Positions 37,871 to 49,400 are shown, numbered from the stretch's first letter. The stretch: 64,000 bases of DNA from Hyaloscypha bicolor E (GCF_002865645.1 NW_020194521.1:1-64000); one strand, 5' to 3'. The notes: generated by a model from the letters alone, not told the origin. Translations and numbers: made by a program.

Positions 37871-39060
37871 AGATAAATGCTTTTATTAGGAAACTATTAA
37901 AAACCATATATTTATTCTTAGAAAAACCATATAAAAATTATTAAGAATTCTAAAAACTCTAATTTCTATATCTTATAAATATCCTACTCTTATAACTACT
38001 CTCTACTATTCTTATTATTATTCTTATTAGAATTCTCTCGAGAAACAGGTAGTAAATTAGCCTATAAAGCTATTAGCTATTAGTAAGGAATAAGGAAAAA
38101 GTAAGCTTATTTAATACCGAAGAATATTAACTATATTATTAAGAGTACTTTATATTTATACTAAGCTAGTAAGAATTACTTAATCTATTTCTTGGATTAT
38201 TAGGGGAATCCGTTAGCCTCGAATAATAGCTTTAATACGAGAAGTATATACTATTTAGTATAGAAGAAGAGTAGTAATAGTCTTTTCTCTTTTGGGTAAA
38301 AAATAAAGAAAACGCTTATATATATTAATAGCTTAAAAAAGGCAGTTTAACCGTACTATATATATTTAAGGAATCTTAGATAGTATTAGAATAGGAAATA
38401 AATAAAGGAAATTATAACTTATAGAATTATACTTCTTATTCTTAGAGCAGTAGTAATTATATACCGAGTAATTATTACTCTTAATATAAGTAAGATCGGG
38501 AAATTTGGTAATATTCTTGAAATATTAAAGATAGTAAGGGCGAATTAAGGATATGGGAATATTGGCCAAACGAGTAGTAATAGGCTAATAAGTACTAAGA
38601 GGAGTATTTATCTTAATAAATAAAGAAGTAGAAGAGGGAATTAGAAGGGAACTTAAATAAAGCTTAAAGGAATTTGAAGAAGGCTTAAAGAAAGAAAGCA
38701 AGAAATAAGGAGGAGCTGGGTATAGTATTATAATTAAGGAAAGGAAGGTTAGTTAGTAGGAAAAAAGAGGCCTTTTTATAATATTCTCTTCCCGAATAGT
38801 AATTACGAATTCGGAACCGGCTCTATACTAAGAATATCCAGAAAATTCCAAAGAAGGGATTTATAAATAAACCAGAAGATCGGATTAATTTTTCCAAGCT
38901 CTTAGGCCTATAGAGTAATAATTTATTTATAAATAGAGGCTAAGTTGAAATTTATAAATTAATTAGAAGACCGGAAGAGCTTCCTGCCTAATAGTATATA
39001 CTATACCCGTATTACCTTTACGAGGGGAAATCGCCAGAAGCAATTTGCAGATTAGCTGGG
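37871..39060 (+). pseudogene. extra coding-like stretch of element B between chromodomain and 3' LTR
   Basis: After the integrase C-terminus a further plus-strand stretch of roughly 1.1 kb reads with RIP-type stops only for long intervals. Examples are GSKLAYKAISY*QGI near 38050 and STLYLYQASKNYLIYFLDY near 38150. Near 38640-38700 one frame gives an acidic/basic helix-like run, LKEFEEGLKKESKK. I do not recognise the product. It could be a 3' accessory frame of the element, an extended pol C-terminus or a chance low-stop region. It lies just upstream of the polypurine tract. Confidence 0.4.
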
Positions 39061-39229
39061 CAGGGTTAGTAAACTATATCCTCAAGTCTATTACCTGGCG
39101 TAATAATAGGGTAATTATAGGGAGTCTTTAGGAAGAACTAATAGCCGGAAAGGTTTCAGGAAATTATTTATAAAGCTATTTATAGTTCTCTCAGGCCTCT
39201 TAGGGACAAGGGCCCAGAGGGAGGGTTAA

Positions 39230-39556
39230 TATAATAGGTATATGTAATGGTATATAGACAGGTATTAGATGTTATAGATCTAGTTTCCTATTTTAGGTAA
39301 AGCTTGTAATCGGAATCATATAGGCGATTGGAATTATACGGATCGTATGGGATCGTATTTCCTAGTTAAGTAAAGTGCTTCGCAGGCTTGGCTAAATACT
39401 AGGGAACATATAGGGAAACGCTCCTAGCTTTGGAAAGGGGCATTAATTAGTCTTTTATTGGAATCGATTCTTGGAATTAGTTACACTTGCAAGCGTCACT
39501 CTGCAGCTCACTTACCTTGACTACTTGTATATTACCCTGCTATTACGTGCCTTATA
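39230..39556 (+). repeat. 3' LTR of element B
   Basis: It is 327 bp, the same length as the 5' LTR, preceded by a purine-rich tract and followed by ATTAA (39557-39561). Confidence 0.93.
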
Positions 39557-39561
39557 ATTAA

Positions 39562-40421
39562 AAACCTGAGTAAGATAGGCTAATCCAAAGGTATTAGAGG
39601 ATTATCCATTCGCTAATAATACAAAAAAAGTATATTACTTCTCCTTTAGATCCTCTAGCCAGGAATCTTAAAGATTTCTAGAGGTTCCTTTATAAATTAA
39701 AGCGGGTAGGATCTTTATACTATCCGTATAAATAGTAGCAAGCAAGCTAATAAACTCTCATAAGCCATTCTGCTTTACTTCCTTGATTTTTCTACTATTA
39801 TATAGCTTTTTTATTATTATATACTTTAAAGTATAAGTAATTCTAATCAAAAAACCCTTCTCGTCCCAATTATACATATTTTCTACCGTAATATTATAAT
39901 CCTCGATTGCTTTAATTAACTTAGTAGGGGAGTATAAGCATTAGCTATTTTATCCAGAAAATTCACAAGAAATAGAAATAATACTAAAATAAATAATACC
40001 AAATCAAAGAAGAACTAAATATAGGGCCCATATTCCGATTTCATTTACAGATTATTAATATTATATAAATAAAGACTTTTGAGCCGGAATAAATACCGCT
40101 AGACGAAACCAGCCGTCTAGTTCTTGTTTATATTATATCCAATTATCTTCTCTGTAAGGTTTTTGATAATATAAGTAGTAGGAGGAAGGCCCCGGATTAT
40201 AAGCTTATTAATTTGATTAATTAAAGCCTCTTCTTGCATATTAGTAAGAAGTTTGTGGTATATAGAGGTAGCCTCTTACTTTGAGATGGAAATGCCTTTA
40301 TGCCTTCGTATAAGCATTATCCGTTTAATTCCATTTTTTTTTTACCGATCTTAGCGTAATTAGGGATTAATTGCCTATCCAACGCATTAAGCGCTTTCTC
40401 CATATCTTGTTCGTTGACCAT
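39562..40421 (-). pseudogene. Fot1/pogo-like transposase, N-terminal half
   Basis: The start is the ATG at 40421 (MVNEQDMEKALNALDRQL). A helix-turn-helix region of the Tc5/CENP-B type follows in another frame, so at least one frameshift is present. It includes EEALINQINKLIIRGLPPTT and a segment ending KSEYGPY. The first catalytic block reads MYNWDEKGFLI (about 39860-39900), with its Asp intact. Then come LLATIYTDSIKILPALIYKG and LEDLKEK, ending LAYLTQVFNY at the junction with element B. The reading resumes at 19166 with NPATRAKAGYRR, which is the expected continuation. Premature stops are mostly TAG or TAA. The combined length, about 640 codons, suits the family. Confidence 0.85.
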
Positions 40422-40459
40422 TTTATCGATTTTTGAAGTTGGTGGTGTAATTTTAGGAG

Positions 40460-40503
40460 AAGCGTGCGTTGGCTTGGTGCGTGCGTTGACCTTGGATCTC
40501 GGT
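40460..40503 (-). repeat. right terminal inverted repeat of the Fot1-like transposon
   Basis: It is the reverse complement of the left repeat with one mismatch, followed by TA at 40504. The repeat makes the DNA look like the start of an open frame on the plus strand, but that frame is a by-product of the repeat. Confidence 0.88.
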
Positions 40504-41126
40504 TAACGCCAGCTTTCGATTTGCGCCCGCTTTCTAGTCCTGATTTGCGGTACCGTGAACCCGGCTATACTTTACGCGGTAGCGCAACTTTCCGCTATAC
40601 TGCAAATTTTTGCGGTAGCTTTCTACGGTCGCACATCGGGGATAGACTTATATTGGAGATGCATTCGTGTAGGGACATACTCACAACGTATACTATTCGT
40701 GCGCTTTCCCTGTAAATAGCCAGGGATTACAAGTAAGCTTCGAGAAAGATTTTTGTTGCAAGTCGCAAAATTTGTAGGAGGCCTCCTTATCAATGCTACG
40801 TTCTTCCAATTAACAGCTCTTCTACCAACACATTTCAAGTTTTGGTTGCGATCGGAAGGAGGCGGTTGGAAAGTGCAGCCTATTGGATAGGGAAGTGCCG
40901 TCCACGGCATTTTGTGTATGATTTCCGGGTCTGCCCGCCTGGGAGTCAAAAATGGGCCCCTAGGAGGGTGTTTCCACCCTAGAACAATGTCCGTGGCCTG
41001 ATTGACCAGCGATCCAAAGAATGCCGGCAGCTGACTAATCACTGTGGGGGTAAACTCGTAGAAAGGAGAATAATTCATAAGAAATATTCTGGATATAGAT
41101 TTCATGACACTCAAACAGGAACCAAG
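40504..41126. other. near-normal composition DNA right of the Fot1-like element, no gene seen
   Basis: GCGGTA-rich sequence and one GCGCAACTTTCCGC motif lie at 40545-40625. The 163-residue minus-strand open frame at 40623-41114 resembles nothing I know and has no supporting features. Confidence 0.45.
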
Positions 41127-41543
41127 TCAATCAACCCCTTGCAACTCAACAGCTCCCTCTCTCTTGCCTTCCACAAATACCGCAGGAGGAGTATAATGCC
41201 TCTTCCCATACACAACGTAAATGACAACCGACAGCAGCATAACGCCCACCCAAACAGCCGGTGCCCAATTTGCCGTCGTCAGCGTGACCAGCACACTAGC
41301 AGGGAAGTAACTAAAAATTATCACAAATCCAGAATTAAGGAAAGCAAAGTCATTGATCAGGATCCCGAATCGTCTTAGCAACCAGCGGGCAGGAGGCCAT
41401 TCTGCCCGCCGAGCAGACGCTTGCGGAGCACGCAGCCGATGGAGATCATGTAGGTGGAGAGGAGGGCGAGGAGAGTAAGGGAGACGATGATAATTGAAGG
41501 CAAATGTGGACCCGAGGTTGGTCAGGCAGATATAAGCCATCAT
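41127..41543 (-). pseudogene. amino-acid/GABA/choline-type permease, C-terminal fragment
   Basis: The APC-superfamily permeases are plasma or vacuolar membrane carriers of amino acids, GABA or choline with about 12 membrane segments and some 500 residues. Here only the last part remains. MMAYICLTNLGSTFAF leads into a shifted frame reading SLTLLALLSTYMISIGCVLR, the expected continuation with a membrane helix. The original frame returns at PARWLLRRFGILINDFA. It then runs through FVIIFSYFPASVLVTLTTAN and WAPAVWVGVMLLSVVIYVVYGKR, two more hydrophobic segments, to a charged cytosolic tail. Two compensating frameshifts therefore lie between about 41495 and 41390. There is no 5' two-thirds. Damage is by indels, not RIP. 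Substrate cannot be told. Confidence 0.75.
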
Positions 41544-41564
41544 TTTCTCATAGCATGTAACTCA

Positions 41565-41819
41565 TCAAGCCGGGTTGAAAGCACCTCCAAGAGCCTGCCA
41601 GCCAGTAGGCGAAGGTTCCCATTCAGATCCATCCCAAGTTTTCTGGTACATACTGTTGTCGGTTCCGAGTGCGAAAATATCAAGTCGGTTGGGACCCCAA
41701 GAGACAACAGACAAGGACTTGTGGTGAAGTGTCGACTCCAACTTTATACCGCCCGCCTTCAATAACATCGACTGTTTAGACATCGGATCTCTTTGGCTTT
41801 TCACTGAGGTGGCATCCAT
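41565..41819 (-). pseudogene. PLL/fucose-lectin-like beta-propeller blade, fragment
   Basis: The 84-residue minus-strand frame contains [20 protein letters not shown] then [11 protein letters not shown] and GWQALGGAF. This is the blade motif ([22 protein letters not shown]) of PLL-like or fucose-type lectin beta-propellers known from fungi and bacteria. Such proteins hold several blades and bind sugars. Only one blade is present here. It ends 21 bp before the permease fragment on the same strand, so the two unrelated fragments are packed together. The first 30 residues have no clear family match. It is a fragment, not RIP-degraded. Confidence 0.7.
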
Positions 41820-42653
41820 GACGAAGCGGTCGCGTTGATGATATCGGTTGGCAGTCGTTAAAGTAGAGCAAATTCTGAACTAAAAAGTCTTGTTAGCATG
41901 TTCGTGGAGCTTCACCATCCACGCCACTGATTCCTGACCTAGGGAGCTTCAGTTGCAACGTATGCAATGATTGAAGTGTATCAAATCCCACCCACAGTTT
42001 GTGTAGGAGATCTGGTGTGCTCAGGTTTTCGCGTCTCATTAGACACTTCAAGTGTGCGTTGTAATGGTTGATAGATTAAATGTTGGAAATATTTGGGCAA
42101 GCAAGACACATTTATATCAATAGAGAAATAAGGAAAATGTGGGCCTGAAGACATGACATCTGGATCGTGGATAGCACACGAAACCTCTCAGCTGCGGCTG
42201 AACCTGCAGGTGAAACCAATATCAGCTGGGCTTGCCGTTTGCATGGTCGCTGACACCAATAGGCCGGTCTCTGACTTGGTGGTGGTGTGGACCGGATGAG
42301 GTTGGGACAACCAGCCTCGCCAGATCGAAACCCGTAAGTGAGGTAAGGCCTGATTAAGCAAAGAACTAAAATCACCAGGTTTGTCTTTACTATAAGACCA
42401 AGGACCCACTACAAATTTTATGGCGGCGAATAATAATGCAAAAAAATACAAATCACGGCGGATCGCATCCCATCCCAATGCACCTACCGCTATAGTAGCT
42501 TTAGTTCGAAACATAACCCTAGCTAGCCGAAGTCTTTCACGTGAATAAATCACATGATGCCCTGGCTATATCACATAAATAAATTAAATAAAAGAGTAAT
42601 CTTAAAGCCTTTATAAATAGATTATAATTAAATATATAATAATAATCTTTATA

Positions 42654-42654
<1 letters not shown>
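41820..42654. other. near-normal composition DNA, no gene seen
   Basis: Overlapping minus-strand open frames at 42112-42375 and 42188-42553 carry no recognisable motif. Composition drops to AT-rich from about 42560. Confidence 0.45.

Positions 42655-42690
<36 letters not shown>
42655..42690 (+). repeat. (ATT)n microsatellite
   Basis: About twelve uninterrupted ATT triplets lie at the junction between a short AT-rich stretch and GC-richer DNA. Confidence 0.92.
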
Positions 42691-44182
42691 AGCTGGCAAG
42701 GCCCTCAGGGCATTTCAGAGCCTATTGAGTCGATCACCCGCCCTGCATTTCGCCTTACTTGCGGTTGTGGTTCTCTTCCGACGCCAGGCTGAGACCCGCA
42801 CTCAAGCCATGGCGTGCACTCCCACGATCGTGAAATTCTGGTTGGATCAAAATTAGCTGATCACCACGTTTTGGGTGCCTTGGCATAGGGCTGAAGCAGC
42901 CGTTTGGAAGATGCCGTCGGAAGCATCAGGAGACCCTGCGGTGTAACAAAACGAGGGGGAAGCATTATTTGCGAGTGGAAGGATATCGTGAGCGATACGA
43001 GATGGCTGAAACTCCGAAAAAGTCACATGTGGGGTCATGCCATCTCGATTCGACCTCTTCATGACCTTTATTCTTTTTTCTGTTTACTGAAACTTACGGG
43101 TACGATTATTAGGGCGATAGAATGCGAAGGCACTAATTCCCTTATTAAGGTATTTAAGCGAGAAATTTTGCCTTTTAAGGGGCAAATCTTACTCTTATAC
43201 TAATCTTACTTCGAACTGATATTTAGACTACGGATTTTAATGCAATAGATTTAATAATAAAATAATTAACATCCTCGTTACGCGTTTCCACTCTTGTAGC
43301 GGTATATTGTTATTATGTTTATCCCTGAGTACGGCTTCCTAAGCGTCTAAATGCCTTTCCAAAGTTTTTGATTCCCTTGGCCCCCGAATCTAGCCATACG
43401 GAAATTCCCTGCCCAGTTTGGCTTCGGCTGTTTTTGGAAATTGGCCATGTAACTATATATTATTGTTTTATCCTGGGGTCCTGGCCAGGCAGCAGTCAGC
43501 CAAACAAAGTGATTCTCCAACAATTATAATTAACGCCCGGCATACCGTGGAAATCCCACCACCACTTACAGAGCAATCGCCAGATTCTGCAGCGACTTAC
43601 TTAGCTCCAGTTTCAGGGTGGCTTAAGTGGATTCAGCTACCGGGGTTGGTCGCAAGCCAATAACCGACCGAATATAAGGACTTTGGTAATATCAAGCTTC
43701 GTAGCTTTACTAGCCCCGATATCTTGCAGTTCTGTGCGACTTCAAGTCTTCAATCAAAACAAGCGAGTGACCTTCTCGTAAATTCATCCATTCATAGAAA
43801 AGACCCGAAGTTTGTAAAAGGAATAAGGAACTTCCGATTATATTGACGGATGACCACATATATATGGCTATAAGGCTAATTTTGATATAATCGGTTATCT
43901 ATGCGTATTATAGGTCCTGTACTTGGCATAAGATAAGTGGGCTTGAAGGCAGGGACTTTGTATCGAATCCAAATATTATTCATTGATCCAGTTGCCTTAT
44001 TGAGATTCAGGGGTAGCTCGGGTAGTAAAAGGCTTTGGTTATGCAGGTAGAACTTTCCTGTTATTTGTCCCCGAGGCAAGGAGAGCAGAGTAACCCATCT
44101 AATTATGCTTATAATGCAAAGAAAATATGACTGCTGTATATAGTAATCGGACATGAAATGGCACTATTTTTTCGCTCAACAT
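42691..44182. other. near-normal composition DNA, no recognisable gene
   Basis: Open frames at 42853-43062 (-), 42904-43203 (+), 43418-43663 (+) and 43876-44154 (-) overlap or are short, and none shows a family motif. A short AT-rich patch lies at 43240-43290. Confidence 0.45.
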
Positions 44183-44578
44183 TCACCTCGAGAAGCCGCT
44201 CTCAAAGCATACCGATCCCACGTCTTCGATATCCCACCACGGCCCTTTGCTCAGCTCGAAGGCGGGATTAGCACCGGCATCGACCGAGACGGAAACGGCA
44301 GCGGCTTCAGGCACGGGTTCGGGAGTATCTGACTTGTCATCTTCGAGAACCACCGGCCTGTCTGCGTATGGGTTAGGAGGCTGCTTGATATATAGTAATG
44401 GAGAGCCAGGGCATATACCTTGAGTGCCTTGGCTATTGCCCATACCATTATCTGGTCTGGGGTTCGGATCGAGATAGCTCCCACTTGTATTAAGAGCAGG
44501 CCCTTCGAGGCACTGGGAAATATCCACAGAGTTCTGGTATACTATTAAGACCCCTTGCTCGAAAAAGCCAGGAGCTTG
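44183..44578 (-). CDS. fragment of an unidentified protein
   Basis: The minus-strand frame is open from after a TAA at 44579-44581 to a stop at 44183, about 131 codons, with no ATG near its start, so it looks like the 3' part of a gene. It reads VYQNSVDISQCLEGPALNT, SYLDPNPRPDNGMGNSQGTQ, then a Pro- and acid-rich part (VLEDDKSDTPEPVPEAAA) and an end WWDIEDVGSVCFESGFSR. The Cys, Gly/Asn-Pro composition would suit an extracellular protein, but I cannot name the family. A possible short intron (CAAG/GTATATG ... AAGCAG/CC) lies around 44385-44422. Codon use is normal and there is no RIP. Confidence 0.4.
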   Translation of the reverse strand, partial: QAPGFFEQGVLIVYQNSVDISQCLEGPALNTSGSYLDPNPRPDNGMGNSQGTQGICPGSPLLYIKQPPNPYADRPVVLEDDKSDTPEPVPEAAAVSVSVDAGANPAFELSKGPWWDIEDVGSVCFESGFSR

Positions 44579-45097
44579 TTAATCGGGGGGAAATCGTTGT
44601 CTGCTTCATTATTGCCATTAGCAGGGTTATTATGGCAGCCTGCAAATGCATATAACAGATTAGCCAGATTTATCCCTAGAATCCTTTCTTATTACACCTT
44701 AAGCTCCGATTACGTTACCTTCCTGCTAGAATGCAGAGTTATGCCCCTGGTACCGAGCCGGTACGGCAGTAGACTCGGACTGCTTGTCTTGCCCGAGTAT
44801 TTCGTTAGCTCTGGTATATAGTAACGCTAGCTGGTTACGCGAACTGGATATTAGGCCAGATCTGTTATTCTTGTATATATATAGTAAAGTATAACGTTTA
44901 GAGGGTATTGGATTTAAAGGAGGCTGCCAAAATTAAATATAGCTTAAATTAACTATAGCTATTACAAAAGAATTCGAAGTAAATAAGAAGCTAGGGTTCT
45001 GCAAACTTTTTAAAGAAATAAGAGATATAAAAGATTTAAATAGCCGGCCTATATAGTACTACCGTATATATTCTCGGCTAAGCGAGGTTTACTACTA
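44579..45097. other. transition from normal to AT-rich DNA, no gene seen
   Basis: Composition is mixed up to about 44870, then RIP-like. The plus-strand open frame at 44555-44821 has no support. Confidence 0.45.
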
Positions 45098-45464
45098 AAA
45101 CTCACCTACTTTATAAGTTCTTAACTTTTTTTGTACTTACCTATTAATTATCACGTTTAATATACTAGTTGATTTAAAGTAACTCTAAAATATAGCCTCT
45201 TAGCTTTTGAATTATATTAAAATCTCGATTTTCTTTTAAGTAGAAATTAGAGAAAAGAAAATTATTAAGCGAATTAGTATATAAAATCGCGAAAAGTCAG
45301 ATTTGTTATGCTTTATACTTTAATAATATAATAAATATAATTAATATTAAAATTCGTAAAAGACAGATTAATTTGTATTATTATTATAAAGAAGTTACTA
45401 ACCAATTTCTAATATATAAAAGCATTCCGTTATACTTTTATATATAAGTAAAATAGGTGAGTTT
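45098..45464. mobile_element. 367-bp MITE-like element with TA flanks
   Basis: AAACTCACCTACTTTA at 45098 and the complement of AAACTCACCTATTTTA ending at 45464 form 16-bp inverted ends with one transition between them. Both ends are flanked by TA (45096-45097 and 45465-45466). The interior has no gene and is AT-rich. Size, inverted ends and TA fit a non-autonomous Tc1/mariner-type element. Confidence 0.72.
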
Positions 45465-46481
45465 TAATATAAAAGCGGAATTAGTTAAGAATATATTTGG
45501 TATTATTATAAATAATACTAAATAGAAAATATAGGCCTATTCTCTTATTTTGCTCTTTAATATTTATTTATTACTTATAACTACTATATTATTTTTACTA
45601 GCCTATTTTTTATTAGCCTAAAATACTATAAGATATAATATAATATATAAAAACCATCTTTTCTCTTATTTTAATTCCTGCTTCTTGCATTTTATAAAAT
45701 ATTTATTAGAGCTAGAAAAGTTTACCTTTAAGGCAATATTTAATATTATATAAGATTTAATTTGCTTCTATATAAAGCTAAGCTTATATAACCTTTAGCT
45801 TCTTTTAATTTACCTAGTTATTTCGGAACTTATTTTCTTATATCTTTTTTAGTAATAAAATTACTAGCCTATTTACTTATCTAGCTAATTCAGAACTTTT
45901 TTACCTAATTATTAGTCTAGAGCTTTCTTTTATTCTAATATTAGTTAACTAGTATGGAAATAGCTATAATATATTGCATTTATACTCGTTAAAAACTAAT
46001 CGGGTAAATATTATTTAAATTCTTTATAAAATTAAGAAGTGAATAAACTTTAAATTATATTATAAATATAAGATTTAAAGCCTAAAAAGTATAAAAAGAT
46101 TATTTTTATTTTAAAAATTCAAAGCTAAAAAAAAAGAAATCTCGAAAAAGCCTTAAATCTAAATAATTATAAGCTATATATAAGCCCATATATTAGCTTA
46201 AGCAAAGTTATAATATAATGGGAATTTGATTATTATATGGTTTTCGGACTATATATAGGCGTTTAAATATATAAGAGAGAGTAAAGAAGAAGTAATAAAC
46301 TAAGTACTTAAAAGTAATACTCTTAATAGTAATAAGAAATAAAGCAAAGGTCAAAAATAAGGGGCTCTAAAGTATAATATATTGGGAAGGCTAATTATAT
46401 ATATAGATAGAAGTCTTATATAACTTCTTAAACTAGTACTAGTATATCTGGAAAGTAGGACATATAATAGTAGTTACGGAA
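45465..46481. other. AT-rich RIP-degraded stretch, no product recognised
   Basis: A plus-strand frame near 46190-46330 is readable with Gln-type stops (LSKVII*WEFDYYMVFGLYI) and may be a transposon relic interrupted by repeat F. I could not name it. Confidence 0.4.
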
Positions 46482-49400
46482 TAAGAGAGAAAAAACCTTA
46501 CTATATAGCTCTCTCTTATTATTTATAATTATTCCCTAATTATAATAAAGAAAATACCAAGCTCGTATGAGTATAAAACCCCTTAGAACCTAGAAACTTA
46601 AATAGTTTCTAAAGAAACTCATAGCTCATACTTTTAAGACTATCCTTATTCTTCCTATTTCTCTATTTTTCCCTGAGAAAAAAATATAAATATAGTAAAA
46701 ATAGTTATAACGGAATTATATATATCTTTTATAACCGGTAAAAGCTTATAATAAAAGGAAAAAGCTATATCCCAATAACTATAAAGAAATAATATTAGCT
46801 TTATTTCCTCTAGTATCTGAAATACCTAACCCTTTCTTCCTTTTCTTCCCAGATAAGTATTTAAATATAGTACTTTTGTTTCCCGGTTCTTTACATATTT
46901 TTAATTCTCTTATTTTCCTTTCTAAAGACGTTATTATCTCTAATATAGTAGAGCTAAGTATCTTGCCTTCTAGCCTTTCTCCTAGTTTCGTCTAATATTT
47001 TATCTAATTCCCTTACTTCTTCTATAATAATATTATCTTTATATAAATTATCTATAAATTACTTTTATATAACTATTTCTAAAAGAGGGAAACCCTATAA
47101 TAAATATTAGATAAACTTTTCTATTATAAAAGATCTTTTTTTCTTATTTCTAATAACTTCCTTTTTCTTTAAATAATAACCTTAACTTTCTTTACTCTTT
47201 ATTTATATCCGGCCTCTATATTTATTAACTATTATATTTGCCTTTTCTAGTAAAAATAGATCTTCGGAAACTAATAAGTTTATAGAGATTAATAAATAAG
47301 CCTATAGCCATACTTCCTATAATATAATACCTAATATTCTTTTCCTAATAGTAATTGAAAATAGTATTATTTAGCTAAATATATAGTAAATATATTTCTA
47401 ATTATTTCTATATAATTTCCTATTTATAATTTTCCTTTTTAAATAGATCTTAAATTACTATTTCAATTACTTTACTATTTCTCTCGTAATTATTAGTTGC
47501 TTTAAAAAGTTCTATTCTTCTTTTACTCGTAATAATAATACTAATAAGCTTACTAATAATAATTATATTTATTTCTATATTTAAGAACTTAAAGCTATAA
47601 CTACTATAGGCTTTGGAATTATATATACTAGTACTTAAGCCTATATGAATTACTAAGAAAATAAGTTCCACTTTAATAAATATTACTAATATTACTTCCT
47701 TAGTTCTAGCTATAGTAGTTATCTTTAGAAGTATAATTCTCGCAGATATTTCTTTTATATAATTTGCCTCTTTCTAATTCTACTTAGATTCAAGTATTAA
47801 TAATAGCAGATCCTAATTAGAAAAGCAAGCCTTTAGTTCCTTAGCTTCCTAAGCTTCCTTTTTTACTAAGCCCTAGCTATTATAAAGGTACTAGAATAGT
47901 AAATATTATAAATAGTATTATTCTATATAAGAAAAGCATATTAGAGTACTCTTTTATTTATTATTCTTAAAAAAGGCTAGTATTAGTAAAGAAAATTAGT
48001 AGTTAGTATTAAACTTTAAAATAATAGTATTTATTAATTTTATATTTCCTTTCTAGCTTTATTAACTTTTCCTTATAAAATCCCGAATATAGCTATTATA
48101 TATATAAATAAATATCTTATAATTTCCTTTTCTTTCTTATTTTTCCCTAATCTTCTTTAACTAGTAATATAATATTTCTCTTCTTCTTTTAATTCTTTCT
48201 TTACCTGGCTTCTTTTCTTATAGTAATCTCTTATAAAATACTTTCTTTTTCTAGAAAGCCGAACTCTTTCTTATATATATTAGATAGTAGATATAAAACT
48301 ATAATATTTATAAAATTATCGAGGTTTTCTAAATAAAGAATATTTTATTACCTTTTTTCTAATATCTAATACTTTTTCTCTATTATTTAAAAACAAGCTA
48401 TTAAATATTATTCTTTTATTTTCCGGCTCTTTATATATTCCTGATTTTTCTCTTTTTTTTTCTTAAAGAATTACTTATTTCTTTTATAATAAATCAAGAA
48501 AATATATTTCTAGTTTTCCTCTTTTATCTAATATTTATTTAATATTCTTTTTTACTTCTTTCTAGAATAGCCTATTTCTTTCCCTATATAGCTCTTTTAT
48601 ATTATTTCCTGCTTTATATTACCTTTATTTTATTCTCTAACTCTTTTAAATTACTTTTCTCGTAATATAATTTTTACTTCTTTTTATTTTATTCTTTTTT
48701 CTATAATAACTTCTTTTTTCAAATACCTTTATTTATATTTATCTTTATATCTATTAATTATTTTTATTATTTTCTTATTATTTAAGCTCTTTTCCTTAAT
48801 ATCTAGTTTATTATAGCTAATTCTAATAATGCTTTTCTTATTATTCTATTAGCTTATAAGCCAACTATAAAGGTAAATAATAGTATTATAATATTAAATA
48901 AATAGGTAATATATCTCTTCTTATTCTATATAATTCCTTTCTTATAATTCTTTTCTTCTAATAGATTATATCTTATATATCTATAGATTTTATTTTGGCC
49001 TCTAGTATTTATTTTAAAGCTAACTATATTCTTTATAACTATAATAATAAGTATTTCTTTATAAATAGTAATTATAATTTATCTAATACTTAAGAACTTA
49101 ATATAATAGTTATATAAGGCTTTGAAATTAATTAACTTAATAATAAAGCTTATATAAGATACTAAAATATTATTAAGTTCTAATACTTTAAAGTTTATTA
49201 CTAATATCTTTCCTATACTAGTATTTATACTAACTATCTCCGAATATATTATAAAAATAAATACTTTTTTTATATAACTTTTCTCTTCTAAATTCTATTT
49301 GAATTCAAGTTCTAATAATAGCAAATCCTGACTTCTAATTCTTATATACTAGTATCTAGTAAAAGTAATCTTTTCCTCTACTAAATCCCGGCTATTATAA

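Larger units (their letters stand above)
19167..39556 (+). mobile_element. Ty3/Gypsy chromovirus-type element B, interrupted by element A
   Basis: Two 327-bp LTRs (19167-19493 and 39230-39556) in the same orientation bound the element, with the 5-bp target duplication ATTAA at 19162-19166 and 39557-39561. Without element A its length is about 7.02 kb. Order on the plus strand: LTR, leader, gag with zinc knuckle, protease, reverse transcriptase, RNase H, integrase with chromodomain, an extra coding-like stretch, purine-rich tract (AGAGGGAGGG, just before 39230), LTR. It is inserted in the transposase gene of the Fot1-like element. Frames carry RIP-type stops throughout, but the LTRs are comparatively intact. 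Confidence 0.95.
17898..40503 (-). mobile_element. Fot1/pogo-like Tc1-mariner transposon, split by nested Gypsy elements
   Basis: The element is 17898-19166 joined to 39562-40503, about 2.2 kb once the nested insertion is removed, the usual size for fungal Fot1-like elements. It has 44-bp terminal inverted repeats and is flanked by TA on both sides (17896-17897 and 40504-40505). It carries one transposase gene on the minus strand, whose reading continues across the insertion point when element B and one ATTAA are removed. The outer parts (18100-18840 and 40350-40503) look nearly normal, while the parts nearer element B are AT-rich. It is the oldest layer of the nest. Confidence 0.9.

Noticed and set aside
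40464..40715. Plus-strand open frame sharing its first 14 residues with a minus-strand frame at 17731-17937
   Set aside because: The shared part is the terminal inverted repeat of the Fot1-like transposon and is not a gene family.
40623..41114. 163-residue minus-strand open frame
   Set aside because: No family motif, no coding support, and it lies in a fragment-rich island. It is listed only as non-genic sequence.
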